A stretch of DNA of 21,719 bases. Origin: Treponema sp. Its GTDB lineage: Bacteria > Spirochaetota > Spirochaetia > Treponematales > Breznakiellaceae. Made by a program: the position numbers and the translations under genes. Location: NCBI GenBank assembly GCA_031264395.1, contig JAISEB010000114.1, positions 1 through 21,719 on the forward strand, in the 5' to 3' direction. The notes under the pieces are model-generated. The model did no database searches and was not told where the DNA came from. It worked only from the letters and a program-made list of their open reading frames with translations. Below, in pieces: positions 1 to 7,695 of the stretch (positions are counted from its first letter, which is position 1; every line of letters starts with the position of its first letter).

Positions 1-1265
1 TCACCGAAGATCCCGCCTTCTCCTTTCTTGTAAGGGATCTTGCCCTGCTTGCCCGGACGGGTTTCCGGGTGGTGATAGTGCCGGGGGCCAAAGAATGGAT
101 AGATTCCGTGCTGGGGGAACACGGCGTCGTTTCGCGCTACATGGGGAACACAAGAATCACCGCATTGGACGCGATGCCCTTTGTGGAAATGGCGGCGTTT
201 CATGTGGCGACGCGTTTCATGACGGGTATTTCGGCGGGAAGAACCGATGTGGTAATCGGGAATTTTGTCCGGGCGCGCGGCCTTGGGGTTGTTGACGGAA
301 CGGACATGGAACGCACCGGCACTGTAGACAAAATCTTCGCGGGTTCAATAAACACGGTGTCAAGCCAGGGGATGATCCCCATACTTCCCTGCATAGGCTG
401 GAGCCCGGCGGGAAAATCCTACAACGTCCCCAGCGACGAAATAGCCCTGGCCGCGTCAACGGCGCTCAAGGCTGTCAAGCTCTTTGTCATCTCGGCCCAC
501 GAAGGTCTGCGGAAAGGCCCCTTTGTTTTTCCTCCGGGTTTTGAAACGGCGCAGGGCGGCCGGGTAAGGCGGCTTACTCCCCGGGAGGCCGAAGACATTC
601 TTGCCCTCAACGTGGAAGAAAAAGGCGGGCAGGGGAAAAACGCGGCGGGGGAAAAAAGCGCCTCCTCGCGCAAGGTGCTGGGGGAACTTTCCCTCGCGCT
701 CAGGGCGTGCCGGGCCGGGGTAGACCGCGTGCATCTTGTGGACGGAAGGGAAGAAGGCGCCGTACTGCGGGAACTCTTTTCGAACCTTGGGGCCGGTACC
801 ATGATCTACACCGACGAATACGAGGCGATCCGGGATCTGCGGAGCGCCGACATTCCCGATATGCTGCGGATGATGGAGCCCCTTATGCAGGAGGGCGTAC
901 TGGTGCGGCGCAAGGCGGAAGACATTCAGGAAAAGCGGGACGATTACGTGGTCTTCGACATAGACGGAAAAATACACGCGTGCGGCGCGCTTCACGACAG
1001 GGGGGAAGGCCAGGGAGAAATCGCCGCGCTCGCCACGGACCCGTCCTGTACCGACACGGGCCTTGGAAAGAGGATTGTCGGCTATCTTGTAGACAGGGCG
1101 AAAAAAAGGGGGATGAAAAGGGTCTTCGTCCTTACCACCCGCGCCCACGACTGGTTCGAAGCGCTGGGTTTCCGGGAAAGCGCCGTGGAAAGCCTTCCCG
1201 AGGAACGGAGCAGAAGCTACGACCGCAGCCGCAAGAGCAAGATCTTCGCGCTTGAATTACGCTGA
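1..1265 (+). CDS. argA: Amino-acid N-acetyltransferase (N-acetylglutamate synthase), 5'-truncated by window edge
   Basis: Catalyses the first step of arginine synthesis, acetylation of glutamate by acetyl-CoA. The reading frame is open from base 3 and the residues before the first internal GTG (base 69) still look like the kinase fold (an RDLALLARTGF stretch), so the true start lies outside the window. The N-terminal part is an amino-acid-kinase (AAK) domain like that of ArgA and ArgB. The C-terminal part, from about base 810, is a GNAT acetyltransferase with the typical MEPLMQEGVLVRR and FVLTTRAHDWFEALGF stretches and an acetyl-CoA loop (DTGLGKRIVG) near base 1055. The AAK-GNAT order and roughly 420 visible residues fit the classical ArgA of about 440. 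A Lys/Gly-rich stretch near bases 600-670 is probably a loop. The stop overlaps the recO start by one base (TGATG). An ArgB-only kinase is excluded by the GNAT domain. Confidence 0.88.
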   Translation, partial: TEDPAFSFLVRDLALLARTGFRVVIVPGAKEWIDSVLGEHGVVSRYMGNTRITALDAMPFVEMAAFHVATRFMTGISAGRTDVVIGNFVRARGLGVVDGTDMERTGTVDKIFAGSINTVSSQGMIPILPCIGWSPAGKSYNVPSDEIALAASTALKAVKLFVISAHEGLRKGPFVFPPGFETAQGGRVRRLTPREAEDILALNVEEKGGQGKNAAGEKSASSRKVLGELSLALRACRAGVDRVHLVDGREEGAVLRELFSNLGAGTMIYTDEYEAIRDLRSADIPDMLRMMEPLMQEGVLVRRKAEDIQEKRDDYVVFDIDGKIHACGALHDRGEGQGEIAALATDPSCTDTGLGKRIVGYLVDRAKKRGMKRVFVLTTRAHDWFEALGFRESAVESLPEERSRSYDRSRKSKIFALELR

Positions 1266-2026
1266 TGCAGAGGAGTTTTACCCGCACCGCCCTTATTCTG
1301 CGTTCGCGCCCGTCAGGCGAATCGAACCGGGAAGTCTGGCTCCTTACCGCCGAGGAAGGGATAATCCGCGCCACGGTGTTCGGCGGGCCGAAAAGCCGTC
1401 TCCGCGCCCACGCGGCGCCCTTTCATTCGGGGACGGTCTGGCTGTACCACGACCCCGTCCGGGATTCGCGCAAGATCACCGACTTCGACGTCGTTTCCTG
1501 GCGGCTGGGACTGCGGGAGATGTACGAAAGGACCATGACGGCAAACGCCGTTGCGGAAACCGTGCTGGCCTCTCACGGCGGCGGCGGAAACTGGCGGACG
1601 GCTTTCGGCCTGTTTTCCTTCACCCTTGACAGCCTGGAAGAAGCGGCGGCCGAAGCCTGTCCCCGGATCTTTGTCCGCTTCCTGTGGAACTGGGCGGCGT
1701 TTCTGGGGGGATGCCCCGGCCTCAGCTGCGCCTCTTCCGCTTGTGAACAGGCGGACGATGGAGTATTATGGTATGACAGGAAGGAAGGAATCTTCCTCTG
1801 CACGCGCTGCGCCGGCCTTTACGGTACAGGCGGAAGCGAAGACGGCGCGGCGGCGGGCCTTTTGGCGCTGGGCCCGGCCGCCCGCGTCTGGCTTGCTTCC
1901 CCCGAAGACGGCCCCCTTCCCCGCCCTTTTCCGGACGCCCCTTCTTTCAGGGAAGCCCGTTCGGTAGCGATGGCCGTCATGGAGGGCGTTCTGGGAAGGC
2001 GGCTTGCAACCTGGGATGAAATATAG
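1265..2026 (+). CDS. recO: DNA repair protein RecO
   Basis: Recombination mediator that works with RecF and RecR to load RecA onto SSB-coated single-stranded DNA and that anneals complementary strands. The 253 residues match the usual RecO length. The first 80 or so form the OB-fold region, with a typical start (TALILRSRPSGESNREVWLL, then EGIIRATVFGGPKSR). The middle is helical, and a zinc-finger-like cluster has Cys155 and Cys160 followed by Cys179 and Cys182 (CTRC). Spacing of the first pair is wider than the common CxxC. The ATG shares a base with the argA stop, so translation is probably coupled. The next gene begins 8 bases downstream. Assignment rests on fold-level pattern and length because RecO is poorly conserved. 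Confidence 0.85.
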   Translation: MQRSFTRTALILRSRPSGESNREVWLLTAEEGIIRATVFGGPKSRLRAHAAPFHSGTVWLYHDPVRDSRKITDFDVVSWRLGLREMYERTMTANAVAETVLASHGGGGNWRTAFGLFSFTLDSLEEAAAEACPRIFVRFLWNWAAFLGGCPGLSCASSACEQADDGVLWYDRKEGIFLCTRCAGLYGTGGSEDGAAAGLLALGPAARVWLASPEDGPLPRPFPDAPSFREARSVAMAVMEGVLGRRLATWDEI

Positions 2027-2034
2027 GAAAAAAA

Positions 2035-3363
2035 ATGAGAGCTGTTGACATTATACTGAACAAGCGTTCGGGAAAAGAACTTTCCCCGGATGAAATACGG
2101 TTCCTCATCGCCGGTTATACCGCCGGGGACATTCCCGATTACCAGATGTCCGCCTGGGCAATGGCCGTGTTTTTCAGGGGGATGAACGCGGAAGAGACCG
2201 CCGCCCTTACCGGGGCGATGCTCCATTCGGGGGAAGTGATGGATCTTTCGGGCATTCCCGGCCCCTTTGTGGACAAACATTCCACGGGCGGCGTCGGCGA
2301 CAAGACCAGCCTTATCCTCGCGCCTCTTGCCGCAAGCCTTGGCATACGGGACCCCATGATGTCGGGCCGCGCCCTTGGCCATACCGGGGGCACCCTCGAC
2401 AAGCTTGAAGCCATACCGGGTTTCAGGACCAGCCTCGGCCCGGCCGAATTCAGGGAGATCCTCGCAAAGAACGGGTTCGCCATGACGGGCCAGACAAAGG
2501 ACATAGTCCCCGCCGACAGGCTCCTCTATGCGCTGCGGGACGTCACCGGCACGGTGGAATCCATTCCCCTTATCACGGCAAGCATCCTTTCCAAAAAAAA
2601 GGCCGAAGGGGCACAGGCGCTTGTTCTTGACGTAAAATACGGATCGGGGGCTTTCATGAAAGATCCCGCCGACGGCGAAAAACTCGCGCGATCCCTTGTC
2701 GATACCGGAAAGGCCATGGGAATGCGCATCATCGCGCTCCTTACCGCCATGGACGAACCATTGGGAAACAAGATGGGCAATTTCCTTGAAGTAGAGGAAA
2801 GCATGGACTGCCTTGAGGGAAAGGGCCTTGACGGCGCGGAGGGCCCCGCCGATCTTCTGGAAGTTACCCTGGAACTTGCCGCCCGCATGGCGGTGCTCGG
2901 CGGCAAAGCGGAAGATTCCGCCGGGGGAAGACGTCTCTGCGAACAGGCCCTTAAAAGCGGAAAACCGCGCGAACTCTTCCTTGCCGGCATCAAAAGCCAG
3001 GGAGGAGACCCGGAAGAATTCCTTTCCATGAGGGGAAATTACCGTTCGCCCCACAGCGGGGAAGTACGGGCGGCCCGCGGCGGCTTTATCTCCCGTATCG
3101 ACGCCTTTACCGTAGGGCGCGCCGGCGTGGATCTGGGCGTGGGAAGAAACCGCACGGAAGATCCCGTGTGCCCCGCCGCCGGCGTGGAATTCCACCTCAA
3201 GGGCGGCGCGGCGGTAAAGAAAGGGGATCGTATCATGACGGTCTGGGGAAAAGATCAGGCGGGTCTTTCCGCGGCCCTTCCCCTCCTTGAAAAGGCGGTC
3301 GAATATTCGGATACGGCGCCCGCCCCGCGCGGCCTCATCCTCAAGGAAATAGCGTCAGCATGA
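2035..3363 (+). CDS. pdp: Pyrimidine-nucleoside (thymidine) phosphorylase
   Basis: Phosphorolyses thymidine, uridine or deoxyuridine to the free base and (deoxy)ribose-1-phosphate, feeding pyrimidine salvage and pentose catabolism. The 442 residues fit the family. The phosphate-binding stretch KHSTGGVGDK is at residues 81-90 and the family signature SGRALGHTGGTLDKLE at 110-125. Arg168, Ser183 and Lys187 keep the spacing of the pyrimidine-binding residues of E. coli DeoA (Arg171, Ser186, Lys190). A C-terminal alpha/beta domain follows from about residue 335. The gene starts 8 bases after recO with a short AGGA (2025-2028) and overlaps recJ by ATGA. Sequence alone does not separate DeoA (thymidine-specific) from Pdp (uridine and thymidine). 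The pdp symbol is a choice, not proof of specificity. Confidence 0.92.
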   Translation: MRAVDIILNKRSGKELSPDEIRFLIAGYTAGDIPDYQMSAWAMAVFFRGMNAEETAALTGAMLHSGEVMDLSGIPGPFVDKHSTGGVGDKTSLILAPLAASLGIRDPMMSGRALGHTGGTLDKLEAIPGFRTSLGPAEFREILAKNGFAMTGQTKDIVPADRLLYALRDVTGTVESIPLITASILSKKKAEGAQALVLDVKYGSGAFMKDPADGEKLARSLVDTGKAMGMRIIALLTAMDEPLGNKMGNFLEVEESMDCLEGKGLDGAEGPADLLEVTLELAARMAVLGGKAEDSAGGRRLCEQALKSGKPRELFLAGIKSQGGDPEEFLSMRGNYRSPHSGEVRAARGGFISRIDAFTVGRAGVDLGVGRNRTEDPVCPAAGVEFHLKGGAAVKKGDRIMTVWGKDQAGLSAALPLLEKAVEYSDTAPAPRGLILKEIASA

Positions 3364-5525
3364 AATGGGAAAAAAAAGACATCTCCCCCGATCTGGTAAA
3401 GGAGATCTCGGCAAAATACGGCTGCGATCTTCTTACCGCCTCCATACTGATACGCAGGGGGCTTGTGTCGGGCGAAGACATCCGCTACTTCCTTGAAGAC
3501 AACGAACGGCATCTCCGTAATCCCTTCGATCTTCCCGGCATGGAAGACGCCGTCGACCGCATCCTGGCGGCAAAGGAAGAAGGCGAAAAAATCCTGATTT
3601 TCGGCGACCGCGACGTTGACGGAATCACCGGCACGGCGCTTCTTTCGAGGTATCTTGAGAGCCTGGGCTTCGACGTTTCATGGCGCGTCCCTACAGGCGA
3701 CGAGTCCTACGGCCTTTCAATACAGGCGCTGGAAGAATTCGCCGGGGCCTACGGGACCCTTGTCATCACCGTAGACAACGGAATTTCCTGCGCGCGGGAA
3801 GTACGGCGGGCCAATGAACTTTCCGTCGACGTGATCATCACCGATCACCACAACCCGCCTGAGACGCTGCCGGAGGCGCTTGCCATCGTCAATCCCAAAC
3901 TGCGGGATTCCCGCTATCCCTTCAGGGATCTTTCAGGATGCGCCGTAGCGTACAAACTTGTCTCCGCCCTGCGTTTCGCCTTTGAAAACGAACTGTACGG
4001 CCAGAACGTCAGCCTGCTTAACACACGGCCGCTCAACGATTCGTGGATCATCGAAATAGTCAAACTGAGGAACCTTGCCGAAACGGACAGGCTCGAAGAA
4101 ACGGTCAACCCCGGCATGGTGCGCATTTCCGACACAAGGCTCCCCGCCTTTCTGGAAGGCCAGCATATACTGGCCTGGGACGTTCCCCTCCAGCGGCGCG
4201 TCCTCTCGAAAATCTTCGGCGCTTCCGTGGAAATATCCATGCTGGACATGGCCCCTGAAATAGCCAAAGAGATCCCCCAGACAATGGGGAAGAGCCTTCT
4301 TCGAATAAAGGAACTTTCCCGCATCGCGAAGTATTCGGACAGCGAACTTACCGAGCTTGACGTATTCAAAAACCTCTTCACCTCGTTCATACGGAAACGG
4401 GGAAAAAACGCCGGGGAAAACGGGGAAGATCTGCAGCTTGCCTCTCTTGGAACCATCGCGGACATCATGCCGCTCAGGGACGAAAACCGCATCATCGTCC
4501 GCAGGGGGCTTTCTTCCCTCAGGGAAAAACCGGGGCCCGGCCTTTCGGAACTGCTCTTCAAGCTGGAACTTTCGGGGCGGCCCTTCGACAGCCAGGACAT
4601 CTCCTGGAAACTCTGCCCTGCGATCAACGCCGCGGGCCGCATGGGAAACCCCGAAAAGGCGGTGTCCCTTCTCCTTGAAAAAGATCCCCGGAAGCGGGAG
4701 GCGCTGGCCGGCGAGATAATCGCCATGAACGAGGAACGGAAAAAACTCGTGGAAAGCACCTGGGAAATCGCCTGGCCCATGGCGGAAAAAAGCCTTGAGG
4801 AAACGGGGGGAAACCTTGCCGTTGTCTGTGGCGAGGAAATTTACCGGGGGATAACCGGGCTCCTCGCACAGCGGCTCGCCCGGTATTTCCGCGTGCCCGC
4901 CATGGTCGTGGCCGCGGGTAAAGACACCTGTACCGGCTCTCTCAGATCCATGCGCGATTACGACATACGTTCCCTTCTGGAACAGCACGAGGATTTTTTT
5001 ACCGACTGGGGCGGGCACACCTTTGCCGCCGGATTCAGCATGGAAAAATCGAAGTGGGATCCCTTCCTCGCCGAGATCTCCGTAAAGGCAAGGGCCATTG
5101 AGCTTGCCGAAGATTCCGGGGGTGAAACCGTCGTCATAGACGCGGAGCTGCCCGGCAATTACCTTACCCCCGGCATCTTTGACCTTGTCGACCGTTTCGA
5201 ACCTTACGGCGAGCAGAACAGGCCCCTTACCTTCCTTTCCCGCAGGCTCCTTGTCCGGGACATAGGCTTTATGGGGAAGGAAGAGGCGAAGCATGTCAAG
5301 ATGACGCTGGACACGGGGAAGCATAAATGGCCGGCGGTGTACTGGGAAGCGGCCGGCAAAGTTGAAAAGGAATTCGGCAGGGACGATACGGTGGATCTGG
5401 TGTTCAACCTGTCGAGGGACTGGTTCAAGGGGATTGAAACCCCCCGCATCATGGTAACGGATCTTAAAAGAAGCGGCGCGCCGCAGCCACAGGAAGCCGG
5501 GGCGGAGGACACGCATGGGCAGTAG
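3360..5525 (+). CDS. recJ: Single-stranded-DNA-specific exonuclease RecJ
   Basis: 5'-to-3' single-strand DNA exonuclease of mismatch repair, base-excision repair and RecF-pathway recombination. The DHH-family metal motifs are present: GDRDVDGIT at residues 82-90, VDNG at 138-141 and TDHHNP at 161-166. The DHHA1 motif GGHTFAAGF is at 551-559, and a C-terminal OB-like region with FEPYGEQN follows. The protein is 721 residues against 577 in E. coli. The excess is mainly an insert at about residues 210-355, between the AVAYKLVSALRFA and LASLGTIADIMPL stretches that normally sit close together. The ATG overlaps the pdp stop (ATGA), and the 3' end overlaps the M23 peptidase gene by 11 bases. The start is supported by the overlap and by an N-terminus typical of RecJ. 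Confidence 0.93.
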   Translation: MKWEKKDISPDLVKEISAKYGCDLLTASILIRRGLVSGEDIRYFLEDNERHLRNPFDLPGMEDAVDRILAAKEEGEKILIFGDRDVDGITGTALLSRYLESLGFDVSWRVPTGDESYGLSIQALEEFAGAYGTLVITVDNGISCAREVRRANELSVDVIITDHHNPPETLPEALAIVNPKLRDSRYPFRDLSGCAVAYKLVSALRFAFENELYGQNVSLLNTRPLNDSWIIEIVKLRNLAETDRLEETVNPGMVRISDTRLPAFLEGQHILAWDVPLQRRVLSKIFGASVEISMLDMAPEIAKEIPQTMGKSLLRIKELSRIAKYSDSELTELDVFKNLFTSFIRKRGKNAGENGEDLQLASLGTIADIMPLRDENRIIVRRGLSSLREKPGPGLSELLFKLELSGRPFDSQDISWKLCPAINAAGRMGNPEKAVSLLLEKDPRKREALAGEIIAMNEERKKLVESTWEIAWPMAEKSLEETGGNLAVVCGEEIYRGITGLLAQRLARYFRVPAMVVAAGKDTCTGSLRSMRDYDIRSLLEQHEDFFTDWGGHTFAAGFSMEKSKWDPFLAEISVKARAIELAEDSGGETVVIDAELPGNYLTPGIFDLVDRFEPYGEQNRPLTFLSRRLLVRDIGFMGKEEAKHVKMTLDTGKHKWPAVYWEAAGKVEKEFGRDDTVDLVFNLSRDWFKGIETPRIMVTDLKRSGAPQPQEAGAEDTHGQ

Positions 5526-6660
5526 GCGCGGCGCTTTAGGGACGGCGCTTTTCGCCGCGTTCTTTTTTACCCTGGTGTCCTCCTGCCTCGCCGAATCGCC
5601 GCGCCGTCCCGCGGCTGTTACGGAGGGCGTTCCCGAAGCCGCCGCGGCGGCGTCCCCGCCTGAAGCCGGGGACACGCCCGGTTCCGCGGCGCCTGCCGCC
5701 ACGGCGCCCGGCGCGGCGGCGTCCCCGCCTGAGGCCGGCCGCCTCCGCTGCGCCGTCATGCCGGAAAATCCCCGGCCGGGGGAGCCTGTAACCGTATGGA
5801 TAGCGCCGTCCCTTTCTACCGCCTGGGAAGAAACGGGCGCAGCCTTTTCCGCAGTCCTCTTTACCGCCGCCGGAAAACGGCTTTCGGCCGCCCCGTTCTT
5901 CGCCGTTCCACAGGCCCAAGGCGAGCCGCCGCTTCTGGCCGCGGTTCTGGCGGTTCCCTCCACGTCGGAAAACGGTTTCGCCCACATACAGATTGGCGGC
6001 GGCGGGGAAACGCTGATAGAGATTCCCGTCATCATTGCCGAAAGAACCTTTGTTTCGGAGGAGATACCGCTTAACCAGAGCCTTACCGACATAAGGACGG
6101 CTCCCGATCCCCGCAAAACCGCCGAATCACAGCGGCTCTGGGCAATACTGTCAAAGACGGGAACGGATATCTACGGTTCCGGGAATTTCATTCCGCCTGT
6201 CGGCTCCACCCGGCGCACCAGCTTCTTCGGCGACAGGAGGGTCTTCGTATACTCAAACGGCGGCAGGGACACCTCCATTCACGCGGGGGTCGACTACGGG
6301 GTCCCCACAGGCACGCCCGTCGCCGCCTGCGGGCCGGGCAGGGTGGTCCTGGCGTCTTCCCGGATCGTTACGGGAAACAGCGTCGTCATAGAGCACCTTC
6401 CCGGCCTTTATTCCCTTTACTATCATCTTGATACAATAGAAACCGCCGAAGGGGCTCTGGTGGCGCAGGGTGACAGAATAGGCCTTTCGGGGGCCACCGG
6501 CCTTGCCACAGGGCCCCATCTGCACTGGGAAATCCGCGTGTCCGGTGAAAATACCGATCCCGATTCCTTTATCGGGCGGCCCGTCCTTGACAAAGACGCG
6601 GTTTTGGCTAGAATAAGCGATAACACACTGTGGAATCTGACCGTTTCGGAAAGGAGGTGA
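5515..6660 (+). CDS. Exported M23-family metallopeptidase (LytM/peptidoglycan endopeptidase type)
   Basis: Probable zinc peptidase acting on peptidoglycan cross-links outside the inner membrane. Residues 1-24 are a signal sequence with a possible lipobox ending at Cys24 (LVSSC); cleavage two residues later (CLA-ES) by signal peptidase I is the alternative. Residues 30-80 are a low-complexity Ala/Pro linker containing two copies of an ASPPEAG unit. A middle domain of unclear fold is followed by the M23 domain. Its metal ligands are His256 and Asp260 (HAGVD) and His337 in HLH (335-337), with His304 in YYHL as the further catalytic His. All active-site residues are intact, so it is not one of the degenerate activator versions. 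It overlaps recJ by 11 bases and its stop lies inside the rpsU ribosome-binding site. Confidence 0.88.
   Translation: MGSRRGALGTALFAAFFFTLVSSCLAESPRRPAAVTEGVPEAAAAASPPEAGDTPGSAAPAATAPGAAASPPEAGRLRCAVMPENPRPGEPVTVWIAPSLSTAWEETGAAFSAVLFTAAGKRLSAAPFFAVPQAQGEPPLLAAVLAVPSTSENGFAHIQIGGGGETLIEIPVIIAERTFVSEEIPLNQSLTDIRTAPDPRKTAESQRLWAILSKTGTDIYGSGNFIPPVGSTRRTSFFGDRRVFVYSNGGRDTSIHAGVDYGVPTGTPVAACGPGRVVLASSRIVTGNSVVIEHLPGLYSLYYHLDTIETAEGALVAQGDRIGLSGATGLATGPHLHWEIRVSGENTDPDSFIGRPVLDKDAVLARISDNTLWNLTVSERR
6648..6660 (+). promoter_or_regulatory. Strong Shine-Dalgarno for rpsU, overlapping the upstream stop
   Basis: AAAGGAGGTGA is close to a perfect anti-16S match. It includes the TGA that ends the M23 gene and lies 9 bases before the TTG start at 6667. 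It decides the choice of the non-ATG start and may offset the weak initiation codon. Confidence 0.8.
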
Positions 6661-6666
6661 GAATTT

Positions 6667-6870
6667 TTGGCCCATATCGTGATTGACGACAACGAACCGC
6701 TGGAAAAGGCGATCAAGCGTTTTAAGCGCATGGTCGAAAAAGAAGGCATTATCAGGGAATTTAAAAAAAGGGAATACTTCGAAAAGCCGTCCACTATCCT
6801 TAACCGCAAAAAGAAAGCCATAGCCCGCAAACTGATGAAAAAATCCAGAAAAGGACGCGCGGAGTACTGA
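6667..6870 (+). CDS. rpsU: Small ribosomal subunit protein bS21
   Basis: Small basic ribosomal protein that sits near the 3' end of 16S rRNA and aids initiation. The 67 residues match the family length. The N-terminus (VIDDNEPLEKAIKRFKR) and the FKKREYFEKPS core are classic bS21, followed by the basic, Arg/Lys-rich tail. The start is TTG. It is chosen because of the near-perfect Shine-Dalgarno ending 6 bases upstream and because bS21 proteins normally begin just here. It is the last gene of the argA-to-rpsU run and is followed by a hairpin. Coupling to the M23 gene through the shared stop and ribosome-binding site is likely. Confidence 0.95.
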   Translation: MAHIVIDDNEPLEKAIKRFKRMVEKEGIIREFKKREYFEKPSTILNRKKKAIARKLMKKSRKGRAEY

Positions 6871-6880
6871 TCCGGAAAAT

Positions 6881-6928
6881 TGAATGCCGTCCGTATACCG
6901 GACGGATTCAACCGGAGAGGGGCTTTTA
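6881..6928 (+). terminator. Probable transcription terminator hairpin after rpsU
   Basis: Arms CCGTCCG (6887-6893) and CGGACGG (6899-6905) enclose a TATAC loop and extend by TGAAT (6881-6885) with ATTCA (6906-6910), with one bulged G. A weak outer CCGG pair flanks it. The T-run is short (CTTTT at 6923-6927) and offset by about a dozen bases, so this could be a weak intrinsic terminator or an RNA-stabilising stem. Its place at the end of the operon supports termination. Confidence 0.6.
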
Positions 6929-6963
6929 CACAAAACAGTTGGACAGTAATTCCGAATTCAAAA

Positions 6964-7210
6964 CAACCACGGACCAACACGGACAAAATATACAGTTGAA
7001 ACTAACAGTCCGGTTTTGTCCGTGAGGGCGAACCGGAGGTTCGTTGTAGTTTTCTTTTTCTTCAACTTTTTCGACTTCTTCGACCTGGCGGTTAAAATTT
7101 CTTCCAAAACTTGATAATTTCCCGGTAATATGAAAGTAAAAGCCTATGCATTGGGACAAAATATACATTTGAAACTAAAAGTCCGGTTTTGTCCGTGAAG
7201 TCCGTGGTTA
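6964..7210. repeat. Composite intergenic repeat: 45-base direct repeats with inverted CACGGAC arms
   Basis: This fills most of the 395-base gap between rpsU and the next lipoprotein gene, where no gene is supported. Two 45-base copies (6981-7025 and 7154-7198) differ at only 2 positions. The first copy lies between perfect 11-base inverted arms, CACGGACAAAA (6978-6988) and TTTTGTCCGTG (7014-7024). The outer ends also mirror each other: AACCACGGAC then CACGGACAAAA on the left, and the complement of nearly the same series at 7187-7209 on the right. Between the copies are a T/C-rich stretch and a small palindrome, CGAACC GGA GGTTCG (7029-7043). The pattern suggests a dispersed repetitive or MITE-like element, but no encoded transposase and no clear target duplication were seen. 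Confidence 0.7.
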
Positions 7211-7229
7211 AATCCCGAAATTTTCCCCC

Positions 7230-7259
7230 TTGTGTCTGCGGTTCGGGCGGCGGTATACT
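7230..7259 (+). promoter_or_regulatory. Candidate sigma70-type promoter, possibly giving a leaderless mRNA
   Basis: TTGTGT (7230-7235), an 18-base spacer and TATACT (7254-7259). Transcription would be expected to start about 6-7 bases later, that is at or next to the ATG at 7266. No Shine-Dalgarno is visible before that ATG. Confidence 0.5.
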
Positions 7260-7265
7260 ATATAT

Positions 7266-7676
7266 ATGAAACTGTTGCCTTTTTGCGCGTTTTTGCTTTT
7301 TTTGATTGCCGCCTGCGAAACGGGGCCGGTTACCATTCCCGCGAATTTTTCCCCGGCCGAAATCATACAGCGGGCGCAGGAAGCCACGGACCGGAACCGC
7401 TACAGGACGGCCCTTCAGTATTACCAGGCCCTTGTGGACCGGAACGGGACCAACATCGATCTCATCTGCGCCGGGGAATACGAGATCGCCTTCATCCACT
7501 ATAAACAGAAGAAATACGCCATGGCGCGGAGCGAATTCGCCGCCCTGCTTGAACGTTACAACACGCCCGACGAGGAACTGCTCCCCGCGCAATACAAGAA
7601 ACTTGCCAACATAGTCCTGGCGCAGATAGAAGAAAAGGAAAAGCCGCGAAATTTCTTCGGCAATGTCAAGAAATAG
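7266..7676 (+). CDS. Small putative lipoprotein with TPR-like helices
   Basis: Function not known. The 136 residues begin with a lipoprotein signal: a short basic start, a hydrophobic core and a lipobox IAAC with Cys17. The remainder (about residues 33-110) is helical and looks like one or two tetratricopeptide-type hairpins (ALQYYQALVDRNG, then IHYKQKKYAMARSEFAALLERYN), the kind used for protein contacts in envelope assembly. It would sit on the periplasmic face of a membrane. An upstream in-frame TTG at 7230 was rejected because it would put 12 polar residues before the signal and lies on the -35 box. The gene converges on the VWA gene with a 19-base gap. A BamD-like role is possible but unsupported. 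Confidence 0.75.
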   Translation: MKLLPFCAFLLFLIAACETGPVTIPANFSPAEIIQRAQEATDRNRYRTALQYYQALVDRNGTNIDLICAGEYEIAFIHYKQKKYAMARSEFAALLERYNTPDEELLPAQYKKLANIVLAQIEEKEKPRNFFGNVKK

Positions 7677-7695
7677 CGGAAGGCGTCCCTACAGT

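Noticed and set aside
1819..3195. A 458-residue minus-strand open frame
   Set aside because: It is antisense to recO and the nucleoside phosphorylase, both well supported by motifs.
3933..6116. A 727-residue open frame on the minus strand
   Set aside because: It lies wholly over recJ and the M23 gene, has no recognisable domain and is typical of antisense frames in GC-rich genes.
6926..7168. An 80-residue minus-strand frame in the repeat-bearing gap
   Set aside because: Its coding content is the repeat and a T/C-rich run; no start signal or recognisable protein pattern was seen.
7230..7265. TTG at 7230 as the start of the small lipoprotein
   Set aside because: It puts polar residues before the signal peptide and coincides with the -35 box; the ATG at 7266 gives a normal lipoprotein signal.
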